Positions 27,001-39,380 of a stretch of DNA of 64,000 nt are shown here, piece by piece (within the stretch, counting starts at the first letter, position 1; every line of letters starts with the position of its first letter). Below the pieces are notes generated by a model. That model did no database searches. It worked only from the letters and a program-made list of their open reading frames with translations, and had not been told where the DNA came from. The position numbers and the translations under genes were made by a program. Location: contig RSEF01000005.1 of NCBI GenBank assembly GCA_003993805.1, positions 16,573,324 through 16,637,323 of the forward strand, given 5' to 3'. The DNA comes from Himantopus leucocephalus (lineage: Eukaryota; Chordata; Aves; Charadriiformes; Recurvirostridae).

Positions 27001-30000
27001 CTTGATCTCACAGTTTCAGAGTAGTGAATGATTGTCTATACAGTGACACATGTATGAAGGGCACACTGACATTGGTGAGGTCTGGCACCTCCTCTCTGTA
27101 CACCAGATTTCCTTTTTATCTTCTTTCACATCTTACCCCATTCTCCTGTTCATAAGGCACCGAGTGCAAATGTATGTTACTACCCTCTAGTGGTCAACGT
27201 GGCAAAGTTAAAAGTCCTTCTACTAAACACAGCTAGGGTAGGGGTTCCTGATCTCAGATTGCAGACAGGTTTTGCAGCTAATGTTATTGGGATCCGTCCC
27301 CAAAACGCATTTGTCTGACAGAATTGAAGCCTGTAAGCATGTGAACGGATCCATCACACGCATGTGGATTCTCCTAGCTTGCTGGGTTCGTTCGGTGAAG
27401 TTACAGGTAATAACTCTAATGCTAAAACAGGCCACAGTTCTCTTTGCCTACATCCGTGGCTCCTCAGAGAATGGAGCCCCTGTGAATGGCATCTTCAAAA
27501 TTCTTCTGGGTCTTCTCTGTTGATTGCTTAGGTGTTTGCACAACAGATCCCTATGGCTGTATCTAATCATAACTCACTGTCAGTCACTTTTCAGCATTGG
27601 CAGCAGTCATTTTCTATTATCAGTTCTAACTCCTTTAAGTATTAGTGTAATATGTAGCATGGCGTGAATACTGTAGGTGTCTGGAAGTATAAACAGACAA
27701 GCTCAGATCTTCAGCTAGTGTAAATTAGTATCAGTACCACTGACATCACGGACCATATTATTTGAAGGGAAATCTTATTAAGCTTCCTATGCCTTTTCAC
27801 TAAAACAAACTCCCCTGTTCAGTGAACTTTTAGCTTTCTATTGAAGCAAAGCTACCAGTAAATTGACACACACTTGTTTTCTTCCTTTTTAAAAATTTTA
27901 ATGGCTATTACCTGTAGTTCTTTGAAATACTTAAACAGCACATTTAAGCCTCCTTTGATCGTGAATTGGTTAATCGTGTGAAAACACTCTACAAAAGACT
28001 TGAACAGAACTTTCTTGACTGGACTAATGCCAAAGCTATAAACCAATATCTTGGTGCTGAAAGCTATAAACAGCTACGTTGAGTGGCTTAGGATTGCATC
28101 TTAAGAACAATTTATATGCATTATTCTGCATAACTGTACATCTGGTGACAATAGAAAACATGGTGCATAAACAGGCACAGCCAGGGTTACAGACAATAAA
28201 TTCAGGTAATCACAGACCTTTTCTGTATTGAAGCTTTTGTGGTTCCCTCTAACAGCCAGACTACGCTGGTACAAAAAAAACCACTAACAGAGCCTTCTAG
28301 GGCAGACAAGGAGTCAAAAGCCACTAACAAATTTGCTTTACTACTTTGGGGAGGAATGGGTAAAGGTCATAGGACAGAATAGCATCTGTGGGCTCTCTCA
28401 CTTCCCTTCAACTCCTATTATCTGCAAAGTAACAAGATTTTAGCTTTCTCTATCACTGTCACCTTGGAGACCATGGTTCTCTCAGCTGTGCAATGCACCC
28501 TGGTACCCACCTTTGTGAAACCTAGAGGGAAGTATCCCTTTCAGCCTGCCAAAGCCACGGTGTGGTTGGCAACATGGGACAAAGAACCAAAGTAAGAAAT
28601 AATCACTGGGAAATGATTGCAGTAAAACGCCTTTTATGCTGTGGTATCCATTTCCAGTAGTAAAAAAAAGAAGTCTCTCTCCATAACTTGCACCTCATGC
28701 GTTCCCATTGCTGACAAAGGTATTTTTTTCCATAGAAATACAGAAGCACCAATTTCTGAGGAACTTGGATTGCTCTGGAACTAAAACGTTCTGCTTACAA
28801 TGCATAAAAGCATTTCATGGGGACTCCTGTACTGCAGAAGTCAGATTTCAGGATGAAAACATAGAGAAGAATCTTTCCTTTAAAAAAGTTGTACTGAGGT
28901 GTTTCATGTCTTTTGTTTCTTTTTTTTTTCCAAACCAACCTCTTATTTTGGATGATGAAAATTAAAGTGGTACTGTATATTTTCAAAAGAAATAATCTGT
29001 TACTCTTAGGTCTGACATGACTTTTAGCTCAGGACAGATAGGTGCAATTAGCATATGGTGGAGAGTCTGATGTTTGAGCTGTAGGTGGTGGTGTTGCTTT
29101 ATGGGAGTTTAAGTTCATTGAGAATGGACTACTTAAAAGGACACAAATAGAGGCAAACTGGGGTAGCTAATGAATCAATTGCCTTCAGTTGCCTGACAAT
29201 AGTCACCTTTCAGTCATCCTCAGTTCGTCACAAAATGTCTTTTTCAAACGTGAATAAATATGGAAGTCTTACATTTCAACATGATTTATAAACAGAGGTA
29301 GAATAGCAAAGCAAGTATGAGTGGACAGGTGCCAATCAAATAATGGGAGAGGTTGTCTTTATCAATACAGTGCTTAATGACAATTCTTCTCATCATTTTG
29401 CCTCTTTTATGTAAACTCCTTCAGTTGTGTGGTGTCTTAGATTTCAAAGTACTTTTCACAGTAGCCTTTGTTTTGTTTTCAGTCAACATATATGCAATTT
29501 GTCTGGCAGGCAGAGTCTAATCTAATACCCAATAGAGATAATTGACTTGAGTGAGTTTTGCATACACAGGAATCCCACTGAGTCAGTGTTTGTATACAAA
29601 TTGAGGAATTAAACCTTACATCTCTATGAACCGATGCAGCCACTGTTCCCATTTACAGGAATTTTGACTTACCTTGCAGATTAGAACTTGTCTGTAAAAA
29701 CATCCATCTCACCTCATTAGTAACTTATTCTGAGTACTGTATTCCCACTGATTTCTGATGGCAGAAAGGAGACAAGCACTGAGGCCTCTGTTTTTGCTGT
29801 GTGAAAAAATGATATTTTCAGCTCCAAACTGGTACCAAAGTGGCTTCCTTATGGGGAGTCAAACTGACAGACACACAGTGATATTGTCATTCTCTTCAAT
29901 GTAGCTGCTCCCAGGTACCTGTCAGTAGAGCTCTCATACCCCACCATCGCTGTGGGCAGACCTGTGGCCAACAAGTCAGTGATAAACATGAAGAACAGCC

Positions 30001-33000
30001 CTACTTCTCCCTGCAGCTGTCAATACAAAACCATATGTGAGCTCATGTTATGCAAAAAAACCCTCTCCAAAACTCCAAATAATGAGAAGTGTTATTTGGG
30101 ACCCCTGGAATATGAACAAAGGACCTTTTCTACAGCCTCTGAGATTTCGCAAAGGACTGGTGTCTTCCTGCTGCATTGGAGACTGAGGCATAGTCCATTT
30201 CTTTCCTCAACACAGCAACTTAGCCACAGGGGCATGAGACAGGGTGAGCGGAGTCTTTGTGAAGATTTACAGATGGAAGATGCACTATGGAAAGAGTGGA
30301 GAGAAAGCAGGGAATACATAAAGCAAACTGGAGCCCCTTGGTCTTTCTAGAAATAATGTAATCTTCACTGTGCTTTTGTCTAAAGGCGCTTTAAGGAGCA
30401 AAAGGGCAAAGTTTGACAAAAATTTTGAGGATGAGGAAGTGCTCAGGATCCAGAGAGTCATAGACACAAATTCAGTGATGCATTTAAGTGCAAGCTTACA
30501 ATTAAGTGGTTGGAGTGCTTACTTAGAGCAATTTTCAGACAGGGACACTACTTAGATGCCACTCTTGGGACATTCACTTCAGACATAGTGCTTAAGCTCG
30601 GTTTTTCCTCCTTCAGCATGCTCTGAGGAAGCCTGCATTGCTCCCAAGTCTTTCGGGGATGTAGAAAAGAGAATATGAGGATATTGGTATGAGGCGCTGT
30701 CAGTCTCTGTGGCTGTAATTTTGTTTTTCTTCCCTGGTGACAGAGCTTTCTGTGTCCTCCTGGCAGACACTATTGAGCTTAATCATCATTTAAACTGCCA
30801 GTTCATTACTCTCATGAGTCTTCACGCCAGCTAACAGTTTTAGAATTGCTTTCCCCTGATCAGACTAAGACATTCAGACCCCTTTTTCATTTTCCTTTGC
30901 TTGATCTCCATAAATGCTGACACATGCTAACTTGACTCAAGCTTGTCGCTAACCTAAATAATCATAACAATTGCTAACCTCCATTTAATGTCTTCAAAGA
31001 GGGGATTTTGGTAGGTTTTTGCTATCTGAAAAGTTTGATGTATCTGTGTTATTTGTCAGGAAGATCATTCAAGTCCAATTCAAAAGTGTCACAGATGACA
31101 GATCTCTGGTAGGACGCTGTTTTTAATTAATTTAACTTAATCTACTTAATGGATTTACTTGTAAGTTATCAGAAAATTCCCTCAGTTTATATGCTGTAAG
31201 TTTGGGGATGATACATGGAGTCTTTTACGTACTGTATAGAAGCTGATTCCTTATGCAAAAAAAAAAAAAATGTTTTTGAATTGTATTCAGCAGTGGGTTT
31301 CCTGTTTTTCATATGAATAACACTAGCTTCATCACTGAGGTTACGAAGCCAGACAGCTTTAAAGCTGGGAAGTTCACAAGTTTAAACTGATTGTAGTGCA
31401 ACACAATCTCATGTCAGGATTTTTTTTTTCAGGTGGCCATACCTCTTTCAGTGCAAGAGTGTTTAATTTTAGCTAACAAAAATTAATTTCATTATCATTG
31501 CCAACTGTTTGGTTAACAGATCTTACTTATTTTCTGAATATTAATCAAATCCTTATAAAATGACAGTTATTAATTTCCCTATGGGTTTTCCCCTTCACAC
31601 TTTTTTCCCCACAACATTCTTATTAGATTAGGGGGTTTTATTCACATTTTCCAGATAGAAATTGAGACAGAGTAATTTAGGTGCAGATTGTTTATTCACT
31701 TTGTGTTGGGCATTATAAATTAAATAGTTCTCATTGATGCTAATTTTAGCTGCAAATTCTTAGCAAATCTGATCAGATACTTAAGGAGTAGGAAGCAATT
31801 AATGAACCCATGTCAAATATGTGACTTCTTATCTTGCAGCGTGTTATCTGAGGACAATCACAGTGGCAGGGAAATAATACAGTTTCCCAGGGTATCAATG
31901 ATTACCTTAAGCACGAGCCCATCCTGTCCTCTTCTTAATATCCCCAGCCCCGTTTGCTACTCACCTTCCAGCCTAGGCAACAAATGGGGGAATATCATGT
32001 GGAACAAAGAAACAGCCGTTAAATTCAAACTAGCATATATAAAGAGAATGGAAGAATTGGTATTTAGTTGTAAAGAGCCCAGAGGAATTACTTATTACAG
32101 GTACTGAAAACAGACAGACTCCTTAACTCCCCAGTTACTTCATATGCTATCCAATAGCTGCATTGCCAAAAAGGGACCAAGTCTCTGCTTGAATTGGTAT
32201 ACGCTATCCTTTGAAACAGGTGCATTGATTTATGCTTCATTTATGTTTGTGCTGACAGTGAGAACTTGGCCCAGGAATACTCAACTCCTGACTTTCATCA
32301 CACCCTCTGAGAACTACTGAATGCACAGGTAGACAATGGCTGGTATTAATGTTCTCTATGGCTAACTGGAGAAGAAAGATGGAGCAGGGTTAATGTGTTG
32401 CCAAGACAATAGGAACCGTAAATCAGTGAAAACTAGGGGAAAAAACATCACAACCTAAACCAAACATAAATTGAACTAAATTAAAGAAATACAAGTAAAG
32501 TACTGTAATGGTGGAATTTTCTATTTTCCCTGTGAATTCACCAAGAAAATATTGATGAAGAACTGAACTGTGGCAAAAGCAATTGGACATAAAATAAATG
32601 GGACTGTGTATACTTTTCTGATTGACTATGGTTTACATCAAAACCTAATATTGTTTATACTCAAGTGAGATGTGGCTTACTATTCCATGCATTTTTAGTA
32701 TGACTGTCTTTGTATTTACTTGTTTAATGAAATATGGATCTTGAGAGCTTTGCAGTGCTCCTTCTTCTGAAGAAACTCTGTGCAGTGGAAGATGAATATG
32801 CTCAACCATGTAATAGGATCATTTACTTTTTTTAAAATTATTTTTTTTTAGTTTTTAAAAATTGGAAGTATATTACATCCAAAACATTGTATGAAAGGTA
32901 ACATGGAGGTAAAAGTAGTCATAGTAAAAAGCTCTTTAAATGAAAGTAATAGAAAAATATTGATCAATTATGCAAAGCATTCAAGATTTATCTAATTCAT

Positions 33001-33284
33001 TGCATGGTGATCATAATTCTGTAACTCTGTCTGCTTTATGAAAATATTATTATTCTATACAGCAGTTGTCAACATTTAATTAGCTTTGATTTTTTGTAAC
33101 AGCTTTTGCTATGGCGGTTCCTTTCAATAGGTCTGACCCAGAGCCACTAAAACTAAATGGGAATTTGTCAGGTGACAATGCTTTGCACCAGAAGAGTGTT
33201 ACTCTGCCTCTTGCCCCAAAAGCACTAAGTACATAGCAGTAAGTGAATGGATATAAGTTCATAGAAGCCCCTGTGTAGAGGAGG

Positions 33285-33312
33285 CATAGGGTAGGATCAT
33301 TCCTACCCTATG
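33285..33312. repeat. Perfect 12-bp inverted repeat (hairpin, 4-nt loop)
   Basis: CATAGGGTAGGA at 33285-33296, loop TCAT, then its exact complement TCCTACCCTATG at 33301-33312. The right arm overlaps a second match: CTATGAACT at 33308-33316 is the complement of AGTTCATAG at 33256-33264, so two foldings compete. Confidence 0.9.
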
Positions 33313-35689
33313 AACTACAGATATATGTAGTTTGTAGTAAAATTGCACTAAGCAATTCCTTTCTCTTTTACAAAATAAAGATTTCATCTAAGTATCTCCA
33401 GCCCTTACCCCATCCCTGTGAAAAGCATTCTGTCTGTGACCTCTGATTTATAGTCAGAGAATTCCCTCTGAAGCACCCCTAGAAATCTCAGCCAGGACAG
33501 TTGTGAAGGAATCACGAAGCAGTCCCTCTGGTAACCATATCCCACAAATTTAGGGATTTACAGGTTGATCCTAGTATTTTAAATTCCATTTAGAAACCTA
33601 GTGGCAGCTGCTACAGACCCAGAAATATTGGTGTAATAATAATTTTGTCATGATGCTGCTTTGAAAATTGGTCACAGAATTGTTCCTCAGCTTGAGTTTC
33701 CCAGGGGCATTAAGGTAAAGTGTAATGCAGCTAAGTAATCTTGAAGTGATAGAAGTAGGGATTACTCTGGCAGGGATTACTTCTGGAAGAGAGAGTCACA
33801 CTCTTCTCACCAAATACAGATGAGAATATTGATAATAAATCTGACTGAGAAAAGCTTTAGCATCCTTCTGTTTTATCTAAGCAGTAGAATTCAACTGACA
33901 TCTTTCCAAACTAATGAGGCCATCATACAGGACATTTTTGTGATGGTTCTGCAGCACTAGAGAATCTAACTCTGTCTTTAGCTGGTGTAAATCAGGTCTG
34001 TTATCTCCTCACTAAATTGGCAAGTACTGTCATTCCCAAAGCCTCGAATAGCTTCAGGAATCAAGCTGCCATCCTAACTTCGTATGTCTGCTTCAGGACA
34101 AAATGAAAGTGCTTCTCTTAATGCCTAGAAATCCCCTGTCCTCACTCCGCTCATTATTACAATGTCTTGAAATTCAGCCAGAATGCTTAAGTAACTGAAA
34201 AATAATCTCCAGAGATTAAGAGATCTGCAACAAAAACAATAGGCAAGTGATCCCTAGAGTAGGGGGCTTTGTGACTTTTCTTTTGCTTATATAAGTCCAT
34301 ATCAGCTTCACAGGAGTTACAGCAGCAGAAGAATGAAATGACAAGAGCATCCAGCCCTACAATTATTGCTAATTACATCTTTAAAAAGGAGGATTTTCCA
34401 ATGTAAAAGAGGAATTTGAGAGTGGATTGAAAGGCTGGTATGAGTTTTCTCACAAAAGGCTCTTATCTTTCCTCTTACCTGTTGATCTGCTTTTGCATCA
34501 GTTTTTGTGGTGGTTTGGGTTTTTTTTTGGCTTAGTGACCTAATTTCATCCCCTATGGGAAAAGATATGGGGGTTAGCCTTTTTGCTAGACCCTCTGTAA
34601 AAGCTAGAAATGATAGACACATGTTTATAAATCTGCATAGTGGACATAGACTTTTCTTCCTTATAGACTGAAAGCTTCTTTACTTGTTCATGTTTCATCA
34701 TGTGTTTAATGTACAGCTCCAGAGATAGCTGTACTATCTCTATAGACAGGCAATTGGTTTCCTCTTTCTTGGCAGTCAGTCTTTTCCCTGTTGTGCTGGG
34801 CTGAGCAGACACATAGGTCTTGGATTTGCCCAGGCCAGAGATTAGATCACATTTAAGTGGCACTGCAATTATAACATTTTCTTCTCTTCCCCCTTTTCAG
34901 CTTCCAGGTTTGCTTCCTACATGGCCTTCTTTGGCTTCCAAAGTCTGCTAATTCCTTGCTTCTGTTTTAAGTAGCCCAGCCCAAAGCATCCTCCTTTTCA
35001 TAATCTGTTTCTTTCCTAAACTGACAGATATTTTTTCCCCTCTGGACCTTTTCCAGTCTTCATTTTCTGTCTGTCATGGCTTTCAGTCAGTCCTCCTGAC
35101 ACATCCTCTCTCACTGTGCTCCCCAAAACCTGGCTTTTGATCCAGTGTTCAGCCATTTCACCTCTGGGCTTCCAGTCCTGTAACTTGGAAGACATAGCAA
35201 TAAAGCAAGCACAAGTAAGACTAATCCCTGAAATGGACTAGGTAATTCTCATTCCTATTCTCCCCCAAGGCAAACACATTGACATTTTGAGTTAAGTTAT
35301 ATTCTGGCTTTATAAAAATAAACTGAAGCTTACCTATAAAGTTTCTAATGGCTAGCACTGAGAGTCTCTCAGAGGGCAAAAACGGGGACAGAACTTACTG
35401 CAAACTCATAGTAAATTTCTCTGGATAACAGCAGGGAAATCGTTCTTCCTCTGTATAAGCAAATATTACTGTGCTCAGGCACTCTGAGGAAAGCTATTAA
35501 TCCTGGGCCTGATCCGTCTTATACTCGTGTAAATCAGAAAGAAATCCTCTGAAGTCAGAGGAGTTACAAAAATGCATAAAAAAATCTGTAATTATTACTA
35601 AGGCCAGGAACCCTGTTATGAAAATAGAGACAAAGCCTCTGCCTCCACGCATTTGGCATTTCTAAACTTGCTAACATGAGGAGCAATGT

Positions 35690-35810
35690 GATTTAGCAGG
35701 CAGAGCACAGAAATAAGAGCTGGGAGGCCTTGACTCTATTCGTGGCTCTGACAGTGACATATTAGGTGACAATGAGCAGATCATTTTACTTTTGTAAGCC
35801 AACACTTCCC
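35690..35810 (+). mobile_element. MIR-like SINE remnant
   Basis: Follows the MIR order: 'agcagagcacagaaataagag', then a stretch like 'gactctattcgtggctctgac', then an eroded version of the core 'gtgaccttgagcaagtcactt'. Divergent, as expected for a family that was old before birds arose. Confidence 0.45.
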
Positions 35811-36099
35811 CTTTCACCTTTGCTCTTGTTGGTCTGTAAATTCTTTGGTCTCAACAGGACCTTCTAAGTATTGTCGTAATATAAGTAATAACAAACTGAC
35901 CCTTGCAGAGACTAATTCTAAAAGAAAATTAAATGGGACTTACATACACTGAAGTTACTTAAGAATCCTGGAAATAATGTATCAAGGTATTGTTATTAGC
36001 ACCGGAATTACATAACTCCAGAGCAATGATGCTGTTTTGTTACCCCAAGACCCATTTGTCACCAACAGTCACAATGTTTTATTAAGATGACAAGAGATC

Positions 36100-36440
36100 A
36101 GTCTATCTAACTTGCAATTAGAGATTAAAAAAAGAAGCTTGACAAAAGATCTGACCTTAATTTAAAAAATTAACACTGTGGCAAAAAGCAAACGAAGTGC
36201 GTTTTCAGTTTAATTAAAATGCCACAATTACAGTGTAAATAATTGTGGTTTATTAATCATCGGCATTCAAGCTTGAGACTGGAGCAATACTAAAGATAAT
36301 TAAGTTGCTGGTGCTGAGTATGGTGCCTTAATAATTACATAGTAGTTAATACAGAATGCTAACTAAAACTGGGAAGTTCTGCATAGCAATTATGTTATCT
36401 AAGGCTGCTAATTAGTTATGTTAATTTAGAATTACTTTAG
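36100..36440. promoter_or_regulatory. AT-rich homeodomain-type motif cluster, candidate enhancer
   Basis: Dense in ATTA/TAAT cores: CAATTAG, TTTAATTAAAAT, TAATTAAG, TTAATAATTAC, TAATTAG. It also has AGATAA-type GATA words and no repeat signature. No protein-coding potential is evident. Conservation was not testable here, so the regulatory role is inferred. Confidence 0.3.
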
Positions 36441-37304
36441 TTTCCTGTGTAGACTGGGCTTGTTAAACTGCAAGTCCGATTGTCACTTCTGTCATATGCA
36501 ACAGAACTGGTGCGCTGTTTCCCTTTCCATTGAAGTTTACACAATGATGTTTCACATCATCAAAGTGGTCTCTAAGGGAGACAGATCCTACAGAATCTTG
36601 TAGTGTGTTTTTTAGTTATATATCTGGCATGTGCAGGTAGCACTATGTGTATAGCTCAGGATATTTGATCATGACAAGGACCCTTCTGATTGCTAATGTC
36701 AAGGCAGAGTCCACTTTTTATTTAGTCCTATTTTACAGACAGAAAAAACAAGGTTATTTTAAGGGGTATGAAGAGAATGAGGACAAGAAACTAAGCTGGT
36801 CCAGAGATAGACCAGAGACAAAATAAAAAAGTCATAGGTAATTCCTGCTTGCAGTCATAATATGGAGGAATGTGTTTCAAGGTGTGGGCTCCTGAGTCAG
36901 GATATGGGCAAGGAGCTGGGAAGCCTGAAATGCCGAATCGGTTGAGCTGAATGTAGTGCAAAGTAGACGTTGAAAATAGCTTGAGTGCACAAAGTCTCAA
37001 AGGTAAAAAGAAATTGAGAAAATACCCTGCAAGGGAAAGTGAACTGCTCAAAAGGCTCCACTAATCGATTTAAAATTCTCCAGAAATATAGAAATCAAAT
37101 GGAGGAAGATTAATGAGTACTTCCCCTGCATCTGCAAGGAATGGCTGTCAGAAAAAAGAAGACAGAGGAGCAGCCTTCTTTCAGAAAAACCTCAAATGGC
37201 TGGAAATCAGTAATGTAATGTCCCCATCTCCTTTTACCACCCCACAACAGGGTGGTTGCCCCTCAGTTTGAGAATGGGGGGCATTTTTTCTTTACACCCT
37301 CCCA

Positions 37305-37400
37305 TTAGGTCATTGCAGATAGCCATAAAATCTCCTCTTTGCCTTCTCTTCCTAAGACTAAAAAACCCAGTTCCCTCAGCCTTTCCTAATAGCTTTTATG
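37305..37400 (-). mobile_element. CR1-like fragment, old
   Basis: The plus strand reads through AAATCTCCTCTTTGCCTTCT, a bridge, then AACCCAGTTCCCTCAGCCTT, the complement of the CR1 ORF2 segment that reads as '[17 protein letters not shown]'. Only this conserved part is left. It is antisense to the larger CR1 that follows. Confidence 0.6.
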
Positions 37401-37641
37401 TATGTATGCTAAGATCCACAAGGGCATTTGGGCAACCTGCTCAACTCAATCACCTAAATGCCTTTATGCATCATGGCCAGATTTCTGAATACCAGACAAT
37501 CTCCTCTCTGTTTCTTGCAGAAGCAAGCTGCTTTGCCCCTTTTGTGGAGTAGCTTACACCCACTGGAGGCAAAATCTTATTTGCCTGATCCTTCCATTCC
37601 CTGCCTTTTTTGATCTTAATAGGGAGAAATACATACTCCCT

Positions 37642-38352
37642 TTGTATTCATCCAGGGACTTAAGGGATACAGGGCAACGGCGACAAGTTCCTGCCCGGCG
37701 CAGCAGGCCCATCTCCTCCACGACTACCCCACCTTCCCAGGTGCCCTTGCATAATTGGTATGAGGATCTGCAAGTGGAACCAAAAAATGATGAGGACGAT
37801 GGTTCATCTAGGCTGGAGGTGTCGCCAAGGTTAAGTTGGTCTATGCCCTGTGTCAAAACTGCTTCCATACAGAAAAGAAGATGAGTTATTGTCATAGAAG
37901 ACTGTCTTCTCAGGGGAACAGAAGGCCCAATTTTCCAACCTGACCCACTTCTTAGGAAAGTCTACTGCCTCACTAGGGCCCAGGTTAAAGATGTGATGAG
38001 AAAACTTCCTACCATGGTACGACCCTTGGATTATTATCCGTTATTGCTTTTTCATGTGGGCAGTGACAAAGTTGCAATAAGAAGTCCAAGTGTGATCAAA
38101 AGAGACTTCAGGGCCTTGGGACAGCTGGTTAAGGGATCAGGAGCACAAGTAGTGCTCTCCTTTATCCTTCCAGTTGCAGGGAATGATGAGGGAAGAAACA
38201 AGAAGACGCAGCTGACATGGGTTCAAGACTGGTGTCACTGGCAAAATTTGGGGTTTTTTGATCATGGGTTGGTCTACATGACACCAAGCCTGCTGGCGAC
38301 AGATGGGATACACCTGTCTCAAAGGAGGAAAAGGATCTTTTGGAGGAGTTAG
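37642..38352 (+). pseudogene. CR1 ORF1 remnant (SGNH/GDSL esterase-type domain), broken
   Basis: Two frames: 37642-37884, and from 37885 in another frame to a TAG at 38350-38352, so at least one frameshift. The second part carries the CR1 ORF1 blocks LLRGTEGPI, KLPTMVRPLDYYPLLL, IKRDFRALGQLVKGSGAQVV, GFFDHGLVY and DGIHLSQRRKRI. The order and spacing fit the SGNH-hydrolase domain of CR1 ORF1. At the nucleophile block the usual D-S is D-C (EDCLLRG), so the catalytic serine looks lost. The block-V D-x-x-H (DGIH) is kept. ORF1 proteins of CR1 bind element RNA; this copy is dead. Confidence 0.88.
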
Positions 38353-38466
38353 CAGGGCTCATTGAAAGAGCTTTAAACTAGATTTGAAGGGGGAAAGGGG
38401 TAACACACATTATAGTGTTTTGACTGTCTAGAGCTTGACAATGGTGATGAAAGGGTCGAGTGCTTA

Positions 38467-38810
38467 TTGGTAAGAATCAGGGGAAAGGCCAACAAGGCAG
38501 ATATCATGATGAGAGTCTGTTATAGAGCACCCAACCAGGATGAAGCGACAGTAGAAATATTCTATAAGCAGCTGGGAGAAATCTCACAATCACTAGCCCT
38601 TGTTCTCGGGGGGGACTTTAATTTACCAGATGTCTGCTGGAAGCAGAGAGGAAACAGTCTAGGAGATTCCTGGAGTGTGTGGAAGATAACTTCCTGACAG
38701 CTGGTGAGGGAGCCAACTAGGGAAGGCACCCCACTAGACCTGTTGTTTGCAAACAGGGAAGGACTTGTGAGTGAAGTGATGGCTGGAGGCCATCTTGGTT
38801 GGAGGATGTG
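38467..38810 (+). pseudogene. CR1 ORF2 endonuclease (APE-type) remnant, broken
   Basis: Frame 38467-38697 contains VRIRGKANKADI, CYRAPNQDEA and LVLGGDFNLPDVCW, the GDFN motif of APE-type LINE endonucleases. After a stop at 38695-38697 the reading continues in another frame (LVREPTREG, then LDLLFANREGLVSEVMAGG) to about 38810. The catalytic His end of the domain (SDH) is not seen. Not functional. Confidence 0.88.
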
Positions 38811-38889
38811 GATGATGTGATGGTTGGAGGCACAGCAGTCATGAAGTGCCCAGGCATGGTATGCAGAGAGGCTCTTGCTTGTACTTATT

Positions 38890-38989
38890 NNNNNNNNNNN
38901 NNNNNNNNNNNNNNNNNNNNNNNNNNNNNNNNNNNNNNNNNNNNNNNNNNNNNNNNNNNNNNNNNNNNNNNNNNNNNNNNNNNNNNNNN
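38890..38989. other. Assembly gap, 100 N
   Basis: Exactly 100 N, the conventional size for a gap of unknown length. It sits inside the CR1, between endonuclease and 3' tail. Confidence 0.98.
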
Positions 38990-39380
38990 AACTGGGGTTG
39001 TTTAGTCTGGAGAAAGGGAGGCTGAGGGGAGATCTTACCCCTCTCTACAGCTACCTGACAGGAGGTTGTAGTGAGCTGGGGGTCGACCTCTTCTAAGTAG
39101 CAAGTGATAGGACAAGAGGAAGTGGCTTCAAGTTGCACCGCAGGAGGTTTTGATTGGATATTAGGAAAAATTTATTCACTGGAAGGGTTATCAAGCAGTG
39201 CAACAGGGTGCCCAGGGAAGTGGCTGAATCACCCTCCTTGGACGTTTTTAAAAGCTGTGTAGATGTGGCACTGAGGGACATGGTTTGGTGGTGGACTTGG
39301 CAGTGTTATGTTTACGGCTGGACTCAATGATCTTAAGAGTATTTTCCAACCTAAATAATTATATGATTCTATGATTCTGT

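Larger units (their letters stand above)
22001..37300. other. Long intergenic stretch
   Basis: No exon identified. It contains the 13-bp tandem repeat at 24.0 kb, two MIR-like remnants (23.8 and 35.7 kb), an inverted repeat at 33.3 kb and an AT-rich homeodomain-motif cluster at 36.1-36.4 kb. A coding-like open frame of about 70 codons at 23448-23657 (plus) is described under findings. Confidence 0.6.
37640..39380 (+). mobile_element. CR1 LINE with ORF1 and ORF2 remnants, internally deleted, with assembly gap
   Basis: Contains, in order, ORF1 (about 37640-38352), the ORF2 endonuclease start (38467 to about 38810), a 100-N gap, and the ORF2 end plus tail (38990-39380). The tail ends in ATGATTCTATGATTCTG. 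Almost the whole reverse transcriptase region is missing from the ungapped sequence; with the N length probably nominal, it is unclear whether it was deleted or not assembled. The 5' boundary is approximate. Confidence 0.9.

Noticed and set aside
30092..30350. Overlapping frames on both strands at 30.0-30.35 kb
   Set aside because: No recognised motifs or splice context on either strand.
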